Positions 1 through 9,209 of a stretch of 64,000 nt of DNA are shown one piece after another. The position numbers were made by a program, and so were the translations under genes. Every line of letters begins with the position of its first letter. Positions within the stretch are counted from its first letter, which is position 1. The DNA comes from UBA10107 sp963835585 (GTDB lineage: Archaea; Nanobdellota; Nanobdellia; Woesearchaeales; UBA10107), in contig CAWIGF010000003.1 in assembly GCA_963835585.1 (NCBI GenBank), forward strand, positions 248,001-312,000, read 5' to 3'. The notes under the pieces are model-generated. The model was not told the origin of the DNA. It made no database searches and worked only from the letters and a program-made list of their open reading frames with translations.

Positions 1-68
1 GAATACTCGGGATGTGTGTTTATACGGGATACAATTTCATCTATTTTTTGGATAGTTCTCTTTACCAT
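1..68 (-). CDS. Left-edge partial protein, N-terminus only
   Basis: An open frame starts with ATG at 66-68 on the minus strand and runs off the left edge without a stop, giving 22 complete codons beginning MVKRTIQKIDEIV. A TATA-like element (92-103) lies about 27 bases upstream, so the start is probably leaderless. The promoter carries the shared operator-like motif described at 92-131. Too little is visible to name a family. It is divergent to the eL33 gene. Confidence 0.5.
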   Translation of the reverse strand, partial: MVKRTIQKIDEIVSRINTHPEY

Positions 69-91
69 GGTAACATAGATGTAACGAATTA

Positions 92-131
92 CTTATATTT
101 AAACATTTGGATTTTTAACTACTAGATAGTG
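92..131 (-). promoter_or_regulatory. Shared operator/TATA motif, copy 1
   Basis: On the minus strand the sequence reads CACTATCTAGTAGTTAA, then an A-rich stretch, then a TTTAAATATA box, about 25 bases before the left-edge start codon. It matches the half-site and spacing of six other copies in this window (1394, 32708, 38254, 38612, 51464, 52397). It is the most divergent copy in the left half-site. Confidence 0.5.
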
Positions 132-162
132 GCAATATTATTTGGAAATTAATGCTCCAAAA

Positions 163-173
163 ACCTTATAAAC
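163..173 (+). promoter_or_regulatory. TATA box of the eL33 gene
   Basis: The sequence ccttataaacc lies about 25 bases upstream of the ATG at 195, the normal archaeal TATA-to-start distance for a transcript with little or no leader. Confidence 0.55.
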
Positions 174-194
174 CACCCTCTGAACCAAATCTCC

Positions 195-455
195 ATGAAA
201 GCCATAATAGTTAATTTCAGGGGATCATACAAGCAGCAAAGGGCAAGCAATCAGGTCATAGTCAAGGCTGATGGCATACACACGAAAGCAGCTGCTGAAA
301 AGATGATAGGCAAGAAAACATTATGGACATCCCCGAAAGGAACTGAGATTCACGGCGTTATTTCCGCTGCTCATGGCAACAAAGGTTCTTTAAGAGCTAT
401 TTTTGAAAGGGGAATTCCAGGCCAGGCGCTTGGAAAAGAAGTAAAAGTAGAATAA
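195..455 (+). CDS. rpl35ae: Ribosomal protein eL33 (L35Ae)
   Basis: This 86-residue basic protein has the L35Ae signature: an SH3-like barrel starting with a VNFRGSYKQQ-type strand, a central GKKTLWTSPKG loop, and the conserved C-terminal HGNKGSLRAIFERGIPGQALG region. Full length for the family. It is a component of the large ribosomal subunit in archaea and eukaryotes. It starts about 25 bases after a TATA box and faces a convergent amidase gene only 12 bases away. Its presence supports an archaeal assignment. Confidence 0.93.
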   Translation: MKAIIVNFRGSYKQQRASNQVIVKADGIHTKAAAEKMIGKKTLWTSPKGTEIHGVISAAHGNKGSLRAIFERGIPGQALGKEVKVE

Positions 456-467
456 AATTATTTAGTT

Positions 468-1373
468 TTATTTACGAAGAAGCCCTTTGTATATCGCTTC
501 AGCGATTTTGTCAGGGTTTTGTTTTAGGTATGCAAGATCCTCTTTATTGTTCATGCAGCCAACTTCAAATAAAAGAGCAGGATAATTTTTTGGTAATTCT
601 TTTAGTATGTAAACCTCATCCCCCTCTCTATATAAATTATCCTCTTGAAGATGTTTATTTTTGAAACCATTGAGTTTTGCAAGCTCTTCAAGAACTGGTT
701 CAGCAACATTATTCAGAACAGAAATATATTTATCATCTGGCAAAATCCAGAATGACCTGGAATTCGATTTACTGTAGAGGGCCAAAGTACCTTCCTTCCC
801 TTCATCAATATGTATGCTTAAGAAAAGCCCATTACCAGGATGACATTTCGAAAGAATATTTTCTGCGCGTTTTATTTTTAGATCTTTGATTTGTTTATCT
901 GTACACTTATTTGTATATTTGTTTTTTTCATTTTCATAAATAGTCATTCCAACTCTTACTGCAGGCGAATTCTTTTTTATGATATTATATAATGAATTAG
1001 TTATGTTCCATGTCAAATCAGATTCATCGGTGTAATGTTTACCAATAAGGTTGCCCCAGAACGTTTGATCTTCCTTAACTCCTCTGTTTGCCTCACCAAC
1101 ATGACCTGGATCAAGGACAATCGCTTCATATCCACTTAATGCTCCAATTCCTGCTGCGTAATCTTCGAGGTGGACTTTTTTCGTTGGCTTGATATTTTTT
1201 TGACTGTGAATTGTGGGCAAGGACAATTTGATATTGTGATAATCAGGACGAACTGCATAAAGACCGCTAATAAATCCAGTAATCGTGCCGGCAAGAACCA
1301 TGGCTTTACCAGTCCTTGCAAGCTTATCATACCACTTCAGCTTGTTACTGACTTTCTTTTCGAGCTTTTCCAT
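468..1373 (-). CDS. Membrane-anchored N-acetylmuramoyl-L-alanine amidase (Amidase_3 family)
   Basis: This 301-residue protein has one N-terminal membrane segment (about 23-41) and a complete Amidase_3 domain (about 83-299). The zinc ligands and catalytic residues of the family are all visible: His91 in VLDPGHVG, Glu117 in ESDLTW, His188 in LSIHID and Glu270 in LLFEVGCM. Family members cut the lactyl-peptide amide bond of bacterial murein. Archaea have no murein, so the substrate is unclear; it could act on bacterial walls, an endogenous glycopeptide, or be an acquired enzyme. The promoter carries the shared operator-like motif (1394-1432), and the ATG is about 25 bases after TATA, so it is probably leaderless. 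Confidence 0.82.
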   Translation of the reverse strand: MEKLEKKVSNKLKWYDKLARTGKAMVLAGTITGFISGLYAVRPDYHNIKLSLPTIHSQKNIKPTKKVHLEDYAAGIGALSGYEAIVLDPGHVGEANRGVKEDQTFWGNLIGKHYTDESDLTWNITNSLYNIIKKNSPAVRVGMTIYENEKNKYTNKCTDKQIKDLKIKRAENILSKCHPGNGLFLSIHIDEGKEGTLALYSKSNSRSFWILPDDKYISVLNNVAEPVLEELAKLNGFKNKHLQEDNLYREGDEVYILKELPKNYPALLFEVGCMNNKEDLAYLKQNPDKIAEAIYKGLLRK

Positions 1374-1393
1374 GCAACATAAAAAGTACTACA

Positions 1394-1432
1394 CCTATAT
1401 AAATCTTTAGATTTTTAACTACTATTAAGTAA
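1394..1432 (-). promoter_or_regulatory. Shared operator/TATA motif, copy 2 (amidase promoter)
   Basis: Minus-strand sequence TTACTTAATAGTAGTTAA is followed by an A-rich spacer with AAAGATTTATATAGG, placing TATA 25 bases before the amidase ATG. The match to the copy at 38254 covers both half-sites, the A-rich spacer and the TATA box. Confidence 0.6.
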
Positions 1433-1527
1433 TTAAATTGCTTATTATTTCATAAATATATATTTATATATTTATATAATTAAAAAATGAGATATACAAA
1501 TATTTATAAACAAAAAAAGAGCACTAA

Positions 1528-1686
1528 ATGTCGATGTCAAAAATCACCAGGACGATAACAATAGATTTGGAACTCTGGAAGGATGCGAAAAAACTGGCGA
1601 TAGACGAAAATACGAATTTTTCTGAATTGATTGAAGATTTGCTGAACAAAGAATTGAAAAAAAAGGTGAAAGATGAGCCTGAATAA
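1528..1686 (+). CDS. Ribbon-helix-helix (CopG/Arc-like) DNA-binding protein
   Basis: A 52-residue reading frame has the RHH layout: a basic beta strand (KITRTITIDLELW, residues 5-17), then two helices (KDAKKLAIDE and NFSELIEDLLNKELKKK). RHH dimers bind operators as short repressors. It starts about 25 bases after a TATA box (tttataaac near 1503) and ends 14 bases before the first of seven coupled membrane-protein genes, so it may be the regulator of that operon or the first gene of it. No toxin-like partner is visible. Confidence 0.72.
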   Translation: MSMSKITRTITIDLELWKDAKKLAIDENTNFSELIEDLLNKELKKKVKDEPE

Positions 1687-1700
1687 AAGAGGAAGATAGG

Positions 1701-3404
1701 ATGGGTCTCTTTTCGAAGTATGATTATAGAAAAGGGGACAACAAACTTAGATGGGGTACTATTCTATGGACTGTTGGAATAGCTTTAATTGTATTGATAC
1801 TTCTGACTGCAGTTCCTTTGCTTGCAGCGACCAAAATTAGTGTGAAGACTCTTTTCACGAAGGAGGGCATAACGAATGCATTTAATGATGTTACAAAATA
1901 TATTACAACATTTGTAAGCAGTGTAGGAACTTTTGTTAAAGATGTCATAGTATCAGTTATTGTCGCTCTTCCTTTGATTGCTTTTGGACGTCTTGATATC
2001 ATTGATAAAGAGGATTCCTTCTTGTGGGTAGTGGTTGAATTTCTGTTGCTAGCATCATTATTAGCAACTAAAACACCAATTAAGAGTGTGATTGCCATTG
2101 CATGGCTTGCTAATTGCATTATTTTGTTGATTGCGGCATCCGATAAACAAAAGTCCATGAGGAGATCGCGTGTATGGCTAATATTTGGATTGATGAGTGC
2201 ATTGTTCGCTCCAGTTGGTAGTGTGTTAAATAATGTACTTGCCTTGCAGATTCTTGATTTGAACCTTCTTTTGAGAAATATTGGAACGTGGCTTATATTA
2301 TCTCTAGCAGGATTAGCTCTTACAAGTAATTCGGCTACTAGAACAAGCACAAAATATTGGAAGAAGACAAAATCAAAAATAAAGCCCATGATTGGTTCAA
2401 TATGGAGCTTGGTAGGTGGATATTGGTCGTTTTGCAAAAATCAAATTGTAGTAACTAACAAACTAGCGAAAGCAGCAAAAAATATCAGTGCTTCATTAAC
2501 TAAAGCAAATCAAACACTGCAGCAAGGGAATCTGAACAGTGCACAGCAAACCTTATCATCTCTTGTACCGATTGCTGAAAATCTGGAAAACTTTGAGGTT
2601 ATTGATTTTCAAAAAACAAATGGGTTGGGCAGTCAAATCAACGAAATAGTTCTTGCACAAAAAAGTAATTTGGAAAAAATAAAGACAACACTCAATGACG
2701 TAGGTGCATTCAACGATACAAATCTCGGAAAGGCAAGAGATTATTTGCGTGAAATTGGTGCTAGGATTTCGCCGGAGATGAAAACTGGCAAGTGGCCTGA
2801 ATTCATGAAATTGCGAGATAATAATTTCAAGGAAGTCTCAGAAATATTACAGAAGACCGGAAATAAGAAACTTGCTCGTCGTGGAACATATGTTGAAGCA
2901 CACGCGAAGACGACGGGAATCAAACAATTCGCTAAATTAATTTTGGATTGTGTTCATGAGATCGATCATCAACGTGCAGAATATCAAAAAGAAGCAGATC
3001 GCTGCGAAAAGAATCTAGAGAAGTCAAGAAGAGTTGCAACATTTGCTGCACACAAGGTAGATGCTTTGATAGCGGAAATTCTGGAGAAGGCTGAATCGTT
3101 GAAGAAATATGATCTCCAAGCAAAGGATCAAATTAGAAAACTCGTTGAAGACCTCAGGAGTGCAAATGATCCAAAAATAATCAGGGAAGAACTGGCGGCG
3201 AAAATTGAAGATATGAATAAGAATGCAGATTCTATAACTGAGTACTTCTCAAATAGAGAAAAAGAATTGAAGAACATTGAAAAGATGATTGCTAATGCAG
3301 AAGATGAACTTGATCCCGCCTCAGAAAATACAGAACAGCTTGCGGAGCCAGCTTCCAACATCAATCATACACTTGATGAATTAATAGGAGAAGAAACAGC
3401 ATGA
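1701..3404 (+). CDS. Operon protein 1: multi-spanning membrane protein with long cytoplasmic coiled coil
   Basis: I do not recognise this 567-residue protein. The first ~220 residues contain about six hydrophobic segments (for example near 22-44, 74-95, 108-122, 126-145, 152-172 and 185-210). From ~225 on it is charged and helical with heptad-like Lys/Glu/Leu patterns, consistent with a long coiled coil, ending in an acidic tail. A start ATG at 1701 follows gaggaagatagg. It is the first of seven genes whose stops and starts overlap (next ATG at 3401), arguing for one translated unit and a shared complex in the cell envelope. Confidence 0.8.
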   Translation: MGLFSKYDYRKGDNKLRWGTILWTVGIALIVLILLTAVPLLAATKISVKTLFTKEGITNAFNDVTKYITTFVSSVGTFVKDVIVSVIVALPLIAFGRLDIIDKEDSFLWVVVEFLLLASLLATKTPIKSVIAIAWLANCIILLIAASDKQKSMRRSRVWLIFGLMSALFAPVGSVLNNVLALQILDLNLLLRNIGTWLILSLAGLALTSNSATRTSTKYWKKTKSKIKPMIGSIWSLVGGYWSFCKNQIVVTNKLAKAAKNISASLTKANQTLQQGNLNSAQQTLSSLVPIAENLENFEVIDFQKTNGLGSQINEIVLAQKSNLEKIKTTLNDVGAFNDTNLGKARDYLREIGARISPEMKTGKWPEFMKLRDNNFKEVSEILQKTGNKKLARRGTYVEAHAKTTGIKQFAKLILDCVHEIDHQRAEYQKEADRCEKNLEKSRRVATFAAHKVDALIAEILEKAESLKKYDLQAKDQIRKLVEDLRSANDPKIIREELAAKIEDMNKNADSITEYFSNREKELKNIEKMIANAEDELDPASENTEQLAEPASNINHTLDELIGEETA

Positions 3405-4669
3405 GAAAGCAAATGAATGCATGGAGGATATTTGCATTTATCATCATTGGCGTGATTCTCCTGACAGGAGTTCGAGCTGCAGTAACTTCAGGGAATATAA
3501 ACACCGTGCAAGTAAATGCAGCACAGACTGTTTCGACGCAAATTGGTTGGTTTGGTTACATTCCCGGGATGGTTCTTGTCAGATTTCTTATCGGATTCTT
3601 GAGTGTTTTTATCGGACTTGACATACTCTTCGGAAAAACAATTGCCTCATGGCTTGAAAAAAGTCTTCTCGTAACCAGACGCGCAAATATCTCTTCCAAC
3701 TATAACTCAAGAGGTCAACAAACATGGTGGAAGAAAACGAAGGCATTCATACTTTACCCGATAAAAAAATTATACAAGGGGGCGGAAGGAAAAAAGAAGA
3801 ATAGTAGAAGCGATATAGAGGAAGCCGGAAGCAAGATTGCCGACGAGGCCGCTAAGAAAAAAGAAGAATTCATCGGAAAAATACTGTCGATATTAAAGGC
3901 ATTTCCAAAACTACAGTCATTCGTATTGAAGGTAATGACTAAAGTTCCGCTTTATTTGTTTTTATTATTACTTGATATTTTATACACTCTCTTATTTTCA
4001 AAATCATTGCTGTTGGGTTTGCTCGTTGCGATATTAGCTTGGTTTGTCGTATTTAGGACAAAACAATCATTGATTTGGATATTTAGGCTAGGTGTATTAT
4101 GGGCAATATTCAGATTATCTATTTACCCAATAATTGAAAATTATGTTATAACGCCAGGCTTCAGCATGCCGGGGACTATGTTCGGGATTATCGAGGCAGT
4201 AGCGATTATTCTTGTCGGTTGGTACATCTTCGATGTAATCATTCAAATCATATATTTCTGGAACAAATTCAGGAGAAATAAAGACAAGAAAATATCAAGA
4301 AGATTGAAGGGAGCAGCTCACGCTCTCGTGGAACTCACCACACAGGCGCCATATCTCGAGAAATTAAACTCACCAGAATTCCAGGAGGACCTAAAGAAAA
4401 GCAAGGAGTTGTTGGAAAACAGAAGCGTCATAAGCCAAGATCTTAAGACGATGATAAATGCTTATACTGAGGCTCCGCAATTGGTAAAAAATACAAAAAA
4501 CGCCTTGGTGAATGTGGATCAAACAAAAACTATACCTCAATGGATCCGTGATGAATTGGAAAGGACAGTCAAGACAGATAAAGAGATCGAAGATATTCTG
4601 AAAGCGATAAATGTTCTGAGGTACGACGCACTTAAGCATCAACTAGGAGGAGAAGGAAATGAGGATTGA
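3401..4669 (+). CDS. Operon protein 2: multi-spanning membrane protein with helical tail
   Basis: This 422-residue unrecognised protein begins with a hydrophobic segment (about 10-28) that could be an uncleaved signal, a second near 47-70, a charged region rich in Lys (about 100-160), then a cluster of four or five membrane segments (about 185-300) and a charged helical C-terminus. Its ATG overlaps the previous stop (ATGA at 3401-3404), and it overlaps the next gene by 11 bases. The alternation of membrane bundle and coiled coil repeats the plan of operon protein 1. Confidence 0.8.
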   Translation: MRKQMNAWRIFAFIIIGVILLTGVRAAVTSGNINTVQVNAAQTVSTQIGWFGYIPGMVLVRFLIGFLSVFIGLDILFGKTIASWLEKSLLVTRRANISSNYNSRGQQTWWKKTKAFILYPIKKLYKGAEGKKKNSRSDIEEAGSKIADEAAKKKEEFIGKILSILKAFPKLQSFVLKVMTKVPLYLFLLLLDILYTLLFSKSLLLGLLVAILAWFVVFRTKQSLIWIFRLGVLWAIFRLSIYPIIENYVITPGFSMPGTMFGIIEAVAIILVGWYIFDVIIQIIYFWNKFRRNKDKKISRRLKGAAHALVELTTQAPYLEKLNSPEFQEDLKKSKELLENRSVISQDLKTMINAYTEAPQLVKNTKNALVNVDQTKTIPQWIRDELERTVKTDKEIEDILKAINVLRYDALKHQLGGEGNED

Positions 4670-5582
4670 AGACATAGAAAAAAATGTTGATCTACATATG
4701 AAGAGTATTGAGCAAGAGGTAAAGAACAGATTCTCTGCGGAGAAAGAAAATCAAGGATCGAGAGATTTGATGTTCCTCCATGATACAATCGCAAAATCGA
4801 GCGACGTCGACCTATTTTTAATTATGAGAAACAAAAGCCTTCCAGATGGAAGAAATCTATTTGAGCTGATAAATAAGGCTACGAACGATAGCTCGTTGGC
4901 TAATGAGACAGCAAATGTATGCAACAACACTCTCGATAAACTAAGAGACCTTATACAGAACGGGGAAATAATCAAACTGGAAAATATTGAATATCTTCTC
5001 AGGAATCCGCAAAGGAAACGCTCCATGGAAAAAGCACGAAAAAAACTCATTAACATATTTGAGAAACGAATAAGAATCGCATTGAAAAAAAGAAAAAAAC
5101 TCGTTGAAAAAGCCATAAAGAAAGAGCAGGCTGGTTTCGTGACGGTAGCTGAAAAAGTGGATGAATTTGTGATACAAGCGCTGCGACTTAAGGAAGACAT
5201 AATAGAGCGGCTTGAACGACTTCACGAAACTGTAATTGATGAATCAGTGTTGCAGAATCAAATGGTAAGAAAATCAGAGGACATAGATGCAATAGATTCA
5301 AAGGATATGATTGAGACAATTGATGAATATTCTGAAGTAATAGAAAGAAAGAAGCGCCTTAAGGAAGATATCAACATTCTCAACAATAAAATGCAGGAAA
5401 ATATTGAGGGGGCAAAAAAGATTCTCGAGGGGATAGCACAGGAAAAAACACAGACAAATGTCATTTCGCTTGAAGAGGCGCGCAAAGGCATTATTGCCCG
5501 GGAAGCTGTTCAAAAAATACCATCAAATGTGATGTTATTTGCAGAAGAGCGTAAAAAACGAGAACTACAAAAAACCGGATGA
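4659..5582 (+). CDS. Operon protein 3: cytoplasmic coiled-coil protein
   Basis: This 307-residue protein has no membrane segment and is almost wholly charged helix (strings of Lys, Glu, Arg with regular Leu/Ile spacing), so a coiled-coil or helical-bundle scaffold is likely. It is the only clearly soluble member of the seven-gene operon. Its start lies inside the end of the preceding gene, after an aggaggagaagg ribosome-binding sequence, and its stop overlaps the next ATG (5579-5582). No enzymatic motif is visible. Confidence 0.8.
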   Translation: MRIEDIEKNVDLHMKSIEQEVKNRFSAEKENQGSRDLMFLHDTIAKSSDVDLFLIMRNKSLPDGRNLFELINKATNDSSLANETANVCNNTLDKLRDLIQNGEIIKLENIEYLLRNPQRKRSMEKARKKLINIFEKRIRIALKKRKKLVEKAIKKEQAGFVTVAEKVDEFVIQALRLKEDIIERLERLHETVIDESVLQNQMVRKSEDIDAIDSKDMIETIDEYSEVIERKKRLKEDINILNNKMQENIEGAKKILEGIAQEKTQTNVISLEEARKGIIAREAVQKIPSNVMLFAEERKKRELQKTG

Positions 5583-6865
5583 GAAGAAATAACAAAAAAT
5601 TGAAGTGTGTATTGTTCATAGTGGTTCTATTGAGTATGATGGCTATAGCTAGCACGCCAGTGCATGCACAGCAACAAGCAGTTGCAGTCTGGCCATATGC
5701 AGTAGCACACTTCAAAGCACACTTTAAATCTAATTTCCATGCCGTATTTTTACCGATAGAAGTATTCTTCTCCAGAGCACCAAGCGCGGCGGCAGGCTGG
5801 GCAGGAACTGCTATTAGGAATGCACTCAACACATTTGGTGGTTTTTTCCACATCGGGAATATAGGAAATACATTCGCGTCATACGTATCATGGATAAAAA
5901 ATAATCCTTTCAGTGTTTGGGTTGTGTCCACAAGCTCAGCGATTGGCAATTTTATCTCTAAAATATTGCCAATAATATCGACTCAAGCCAATGCAGTTGC
6001 ATCAACTAAATTGATTGCAGCGATTCTTGTCGGGATTTCGGCTGCGGTTGGATATGTAAGTGTAATCAAAGGTAGTGAGAAAACCACTCTGGTTGATAGA
6101 ACGGCCTTTATGGCAGCTTGCGTTCTTGTGCTAATAAGCATAATAGCGATGATCAATAGCGATGAAAGCACAGCCAGCGGATCAATGATATTCATAATAT
6201 TAGTCAACATAGTTTATCTTGGAGGAGTTTTTTTAACATCCGTATTCCGTGGATTTGCAGGAAAAACTACATCAGAGGAAGAGTCTGATGACAACAAAAA
6301 GAAAGGAAGCAAAGTAGAAAAAGTTTTCGGCGCAGTTTTTGGTGCAATAGGAGCTGTAATAGCTTTCTTGTGGAGAGTGATACTTTTCATTTTATCGCTT
6401 ATATGGACTGTCATTACAAACCTTCCATGGAAATTAATTATCAAGGTATTAATTGGTTTGATTGTCGTTATGGCAGTATTCTCTGCGATACAAACTGTAG
6501 TCGACGTTACACCTGTGATAATCCACAATGTAGCTCAGTATTTGGGCAATACATTACACGCATTTGAGCAACAAGTATTGAGTTTGTTCCCAGTATGGTT
6601 TCAGAACATGATAATGGCCTTCCTAAGAGGACTTAACCCAAGAAACCCTCCTCTACCGACAATAGCTGCAGTAACAATATGCAACCATCCATTCGGTGCT
6701 CTTACAATCGATGCAGCCTGTAGCCAATTCAATAGCGCAAAGGCGCAGGCGCAGGCGCTAAAAGCACTCGAAACAAGTTGCACAGACGTAAGCACGATAG
6801 AAGGAAGAATAACTTTAATTAACAATGTATTTGGAGGATGTCCACAGGCGCAACAAGGATCATAA
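5579..6865 (+). CDS. Operon protein 4: secreted/multi-spanning membrane protein
   Basis: This 428-residue protein begins with a signal-like segment (about 8-30) ending in VHAQQQ, a plausible cleavage site. An Ala/Phe-rich extracellular stretch follows, then about five hydrophobic segments (near 135-155, 168-190, 197-220, 245-285 and 288-310), and a C-terminal domain with four Cys (in ICNHPF, AACSQF, TSCTDV and GGCPQ) that could form disulfides outside the cell. It starts by ATGA overlap with gene 3, and its stop overlaps the next start by one base (TAATG). Family not recognised. Confidence 0.8.
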   Translation: MRRNNKKLKCVLFIVVLLSMMAIASTPVHAQQQAVAVWPYAVAHFKAHFKSNFHAVFLPIEVFFSRAPSAAAGWAGTAIRNALNTFGGFFHIGNIGNTFASYVSWIKNNPFSVWVVSTSSAIGNFISKILPIISTQANAVASTKLIAAILVGISAAVGYVSVIKGSEKTTLVDRTAFMAACVLVLISIIAMINSDESTASGSMIFIILVNIVYLGGVFLTSVFRGFAGKTTSEEESDDNKKKGSKVEKVFGAVFGAIGAVIAFLWRVILFILSLIWTVITNLPWKLIIKVLIGLIVVMAVFSAIQTVVDVTPVIIHNVAQYLGNTLHAFEQQVLSLFPVWFQNMIMAFLRGLNPRNPPLPTIAAVTICNHPFGALTIDAACSQFNSAKAQAQALKALETSCTDVSTIEGRITLINNVFGGCPQAQQGS

Positions 6866-8103
6866 TGAACGACAAATCAAAAAACATCATGATGTTGGTT
6901 GGAGCACTTATAGCACTGTGGCTAGTCTTGAAGTATATACACTCTGTGTGGAGAACGATCTCGGTTTCGCTAATTATTGTTGGATATCTGGCTATAGTCG
7001 TCTCGAAAATATCTGCAAGAATAGCAAAGAGCCAGAAACAGATCAAGAATAAACTCATGAAATGGACAAGGGAAAAAGACAAACTTATCACAGAGAGTAT
7101 AAATTTAATCGAAAGGCCAATCGATAAGTACGGAAACATAAAAATCAATGAACTTGATGCGGGCTATTTCGTAGGTAATGGAGAGCCGCACAAGAGGATG
7201 AAAAAAATAAAACGCAACATGGAAATAGTAAGGAGGATAAATAGCATAACATCCATGGAAATACAAAAGCTTATTTCTATAGATGATGAAGAAAGAAAAC
7301 GTGTTAATTATCTTCTGCTACATCAATCATCTCGAAACAAAGATGCAAAATATATAGACTACATCAGTTCTGAGGGTTCGGATATAAAAGGACCGCTGAC
7401 GGAAAGAGAAAGGGAACTCATACAAAACATAAAAAGGATCAAAGACATCATAGTGAAGAATAAAATTGAAGTTAGCAAACGAATCGAAGCCGAAAACGTT
7501 TGGCACGACAAGCTCAGAAGTCTCCTTGTGCCGTATGAAATCAAGAGAACGAGGCCAAAAGATTTGATAGACGCAATAAAAAGTTCATTGCCAAGTGCAT
7601 CTTCCGCGAGCGGATCGCAAAAAGTCATAAGAGCATCGGTCGATGAAATAGAAAAAATAATGCGTGGCATTGAAGCGACATTCATTGAAGTCAAGAAAAG
7701 AATAGTGGCAATAATAAATGATGTTTTCGACGATAGGCAAGAATTGCGTGAATTGCTGCATGAGCTTGCAGGAGAGAGGACGTCTCCGGAAAAAAGGAAG
7801 CTTCTTGTCGAGCAATCTAGTACTGAGTTTGATATTATTTTCAAAGATAATAATTCTATCAAAATAACGAACATAATTCAATTGATAATCGTACTACGTA
7901 GGCCGGATGCAAACCTAATAAAGCAATCTGTCGATGACATGATTAAATTCATAAAAAGCATTCCGAATAGCGGAGACCTGTCAAAAGAAATCGAAAAACA
8001 AAGCTTGGGTGGCAGATCAGGTATATGGCAATTATTAAAAACATTGGAGACATATTTCAAGATGGACTCCACAAACAAAAAAACATTCACATACCAAAAA
8101 TGA
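6865..8103 (+). CDS. Operon protein 5: N-terminally anchored coiled-coil protein
   Basis: This 412-residue protein has two closely spaced hydrophobic segments in the first ~60 residues (near 7-24 and 31-49) and then a long charged helical region. I chose the ATG at 6865 because it sits in a TAATG overlap with the previous stop; an upstream in-frame GTG at 6838 lies inside the previous gene. Its stop overlaps the next ATG (8100-8103). No known domain recognised. Confidence 0.78.
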   Translation: MNDKSKNIMMLVGALIALWLVLKYIHSVWRTISVSLIIVGYLAIVVSKISARIAKSQKQIKNKLMKWTREKDKLITESINLIERPIDKYGNIKINELDAGYFVGNGEPHKRMKKIKRNMEIVRRINSITSMEIQKLISIDDEERKRVNYLLLHQSSRNKDAKYIDYISSEGSDIKGPLTERERELIQNIKRIKDIIVKNKIEVSKRIEAENVWHDKLRSLLVPYEIKRTRPKDLIDAIKSSLPSASSASGSQKVIRASVDEIEKIMRGIEATFIEVKKRIVAIINDVFDDRQELRELLHELAGERTSPEKRKLLVEQSSTEFDIIFKDNNSIKITNIIQLIIVLRRPDANLIKQSVDDMIKFIKSIPNSGDLSKEIEKQSLGGRSGIWQLLKTLETYFKMDSTNKKTFTYQK

Positions 8104-9209
8104 CTCAAAAAACAAAGAACCTGACATTGTATGTTCTGTTAATTATTGTCCTACTGTGCACAATGTGCTCTTCCTATGCCCAGTCAACTGCTCCATCCAC
8201 ACTTGTCCAGAGTCTGAATACCAAACTTGAAAATATATTCGTAATATACAAAATACAAAGCTATACAACGGATGCAAAAGGCAACCAAGTACCTGTATTT
8301 GATCCCCAATATCAATGGATACGAACGGCCATTGACTTCCTTGCGATTTTCTCGATTCTCGCAATAGCTTTTAGAAAGAACAAAAATATCAAAGAGGCGC
8401 TTGGAAACAATGGAAGCCTAATTGTCGCATTTGTGCTAGCTGTCGCATTCATAGGCAGCGAAGAACTATTCATAGGACAAATCATAATCATAGTGCCTTA
8501 CATAATATTCATCGGCGCTGTATGGCTCATGTACGTCATGATAGTCGGCGCGTTTGGCGGCGTGGAAAAGGCAAGTACAATAAAGAAAATAATCGCAATC
8601 ATAGTGTCTATAATAATAGTTCTAATAATAGCTATGATGGCATTCGGAGTTAGCATAGCAGGGATAAAACTTCCTTCCCTGTTTGCGTCAAGTAGCTCGG
8701 GAAGTAGTTCAGGAATTGTGATTGTACAAGCATCAAGAGTATTGCCTGTGAATTCTCAAGGTCAAGTAACATCAGGAACAACAACTGGTACGCCGACAGG
8801 AACAACAGGTACAACAACAACTCCGGCAGCACCACAACCAACACCACAACCAACACCACAACCAACACCACAACCAACACCACAACCAACACCACAACCA
8901 ACACCACAACCTACACCACAACCTACAGCACAACCAACGCCACAACCTACACCACAACCTACACCACAACCTACACCACAACCTACACCACAACCAACAC
9001 CACAACCTACAGCACAACCAACACCATCCGGTCCTTCGCCAAACTCGCTTGTAACTCAACTTATGTCTGCAGATCCTAGTCAGATCAGAACAATATGCGG
9101 ACAGATTGAACAGTATATATCAACACCAGCCTATGCTCAGGCATCGAGCGACTATAAGGACGCCTATAATACATTATGCGTTCATAGAGGATTCAGGACA
9201 TGGAACTGA
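8100..9209 (+). CDS. Operon protein 6: membrane protein with PQPT-repeat stalk
   Basis: This 369-residue protein starts with a signal-like segment ending in SYAQST, has four hydrophobic segments (about 75-190), and then a Ser/Thr-rich linker leading into 16 tandem PQPT/AQPT units (DNA 8832-9023). A short C-terminal domain carries two Cys (TICGQ and LCVHRG). Pro/Gln/Thr repeats of this kind form extended stalks and are possible O-glycosylation sites, so the C-terminus is probably displayed outside the cell. The ATG at 8100 overlaps the previous stop. Family not recognised. Confidence 0.78.
   Translation: MTQKTKNLTLYVLLIIVLLCTMCSSYAQSTAPSTLVQSLNTKLENIFVIYKIQSYTTDAKGNQVPVFDPQYQWIRTAIDFLAIFSILAIAFRKNKNIKEALGNNGSLIVAFVLAVAFIGSEELFIGQIIIIVPYIIFIGAVWLMYVMIVGAFGGVEKASTIKKIIAIIVSIIIVLIIAMMAFGVSIAGIKLPSLFASSSSGSSSGIVIVQASRVLPVNSQGQVTSGTTTGTPTGTTGTTTTPAAPQPTPQPTPQPTPQPTPQPTPQPTPQPTPQPTAQPTPQPTPQPTPQPTPQPTPQPTPQPTAQPTPSGPSPNSLVTQLMSADPSQIRTICGQIEQYISTPAYAQASSDYKDAYNTLCVHRGFRTWN
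8832..9023 (+). repeat. 12-bp coding minisatellite (16 PQPT/AQPT units)
   Basis: Sixteen in-frame copies of a 12-base unit of the form ccacaaccaaca encode PQPT, with two AQPT variants (units 9 and 16) and synonymous c/t changes. The array could change length by slippage in whole codons without breaking frame, altering stalk length. Confidence 0.9.

Noticed and set aside
8832..9023. CRISPR array
   Set aside because: Repeats are 12 bases, contiguous, without spacers, and in frame with a protein.
8772..9059. Antisense Cys/Trp-rich frame opposite the PQPT repeats
   Set aside because: It is the mirror of a 12-base coding repeat and has no start context; only the plus strand fits the operon.
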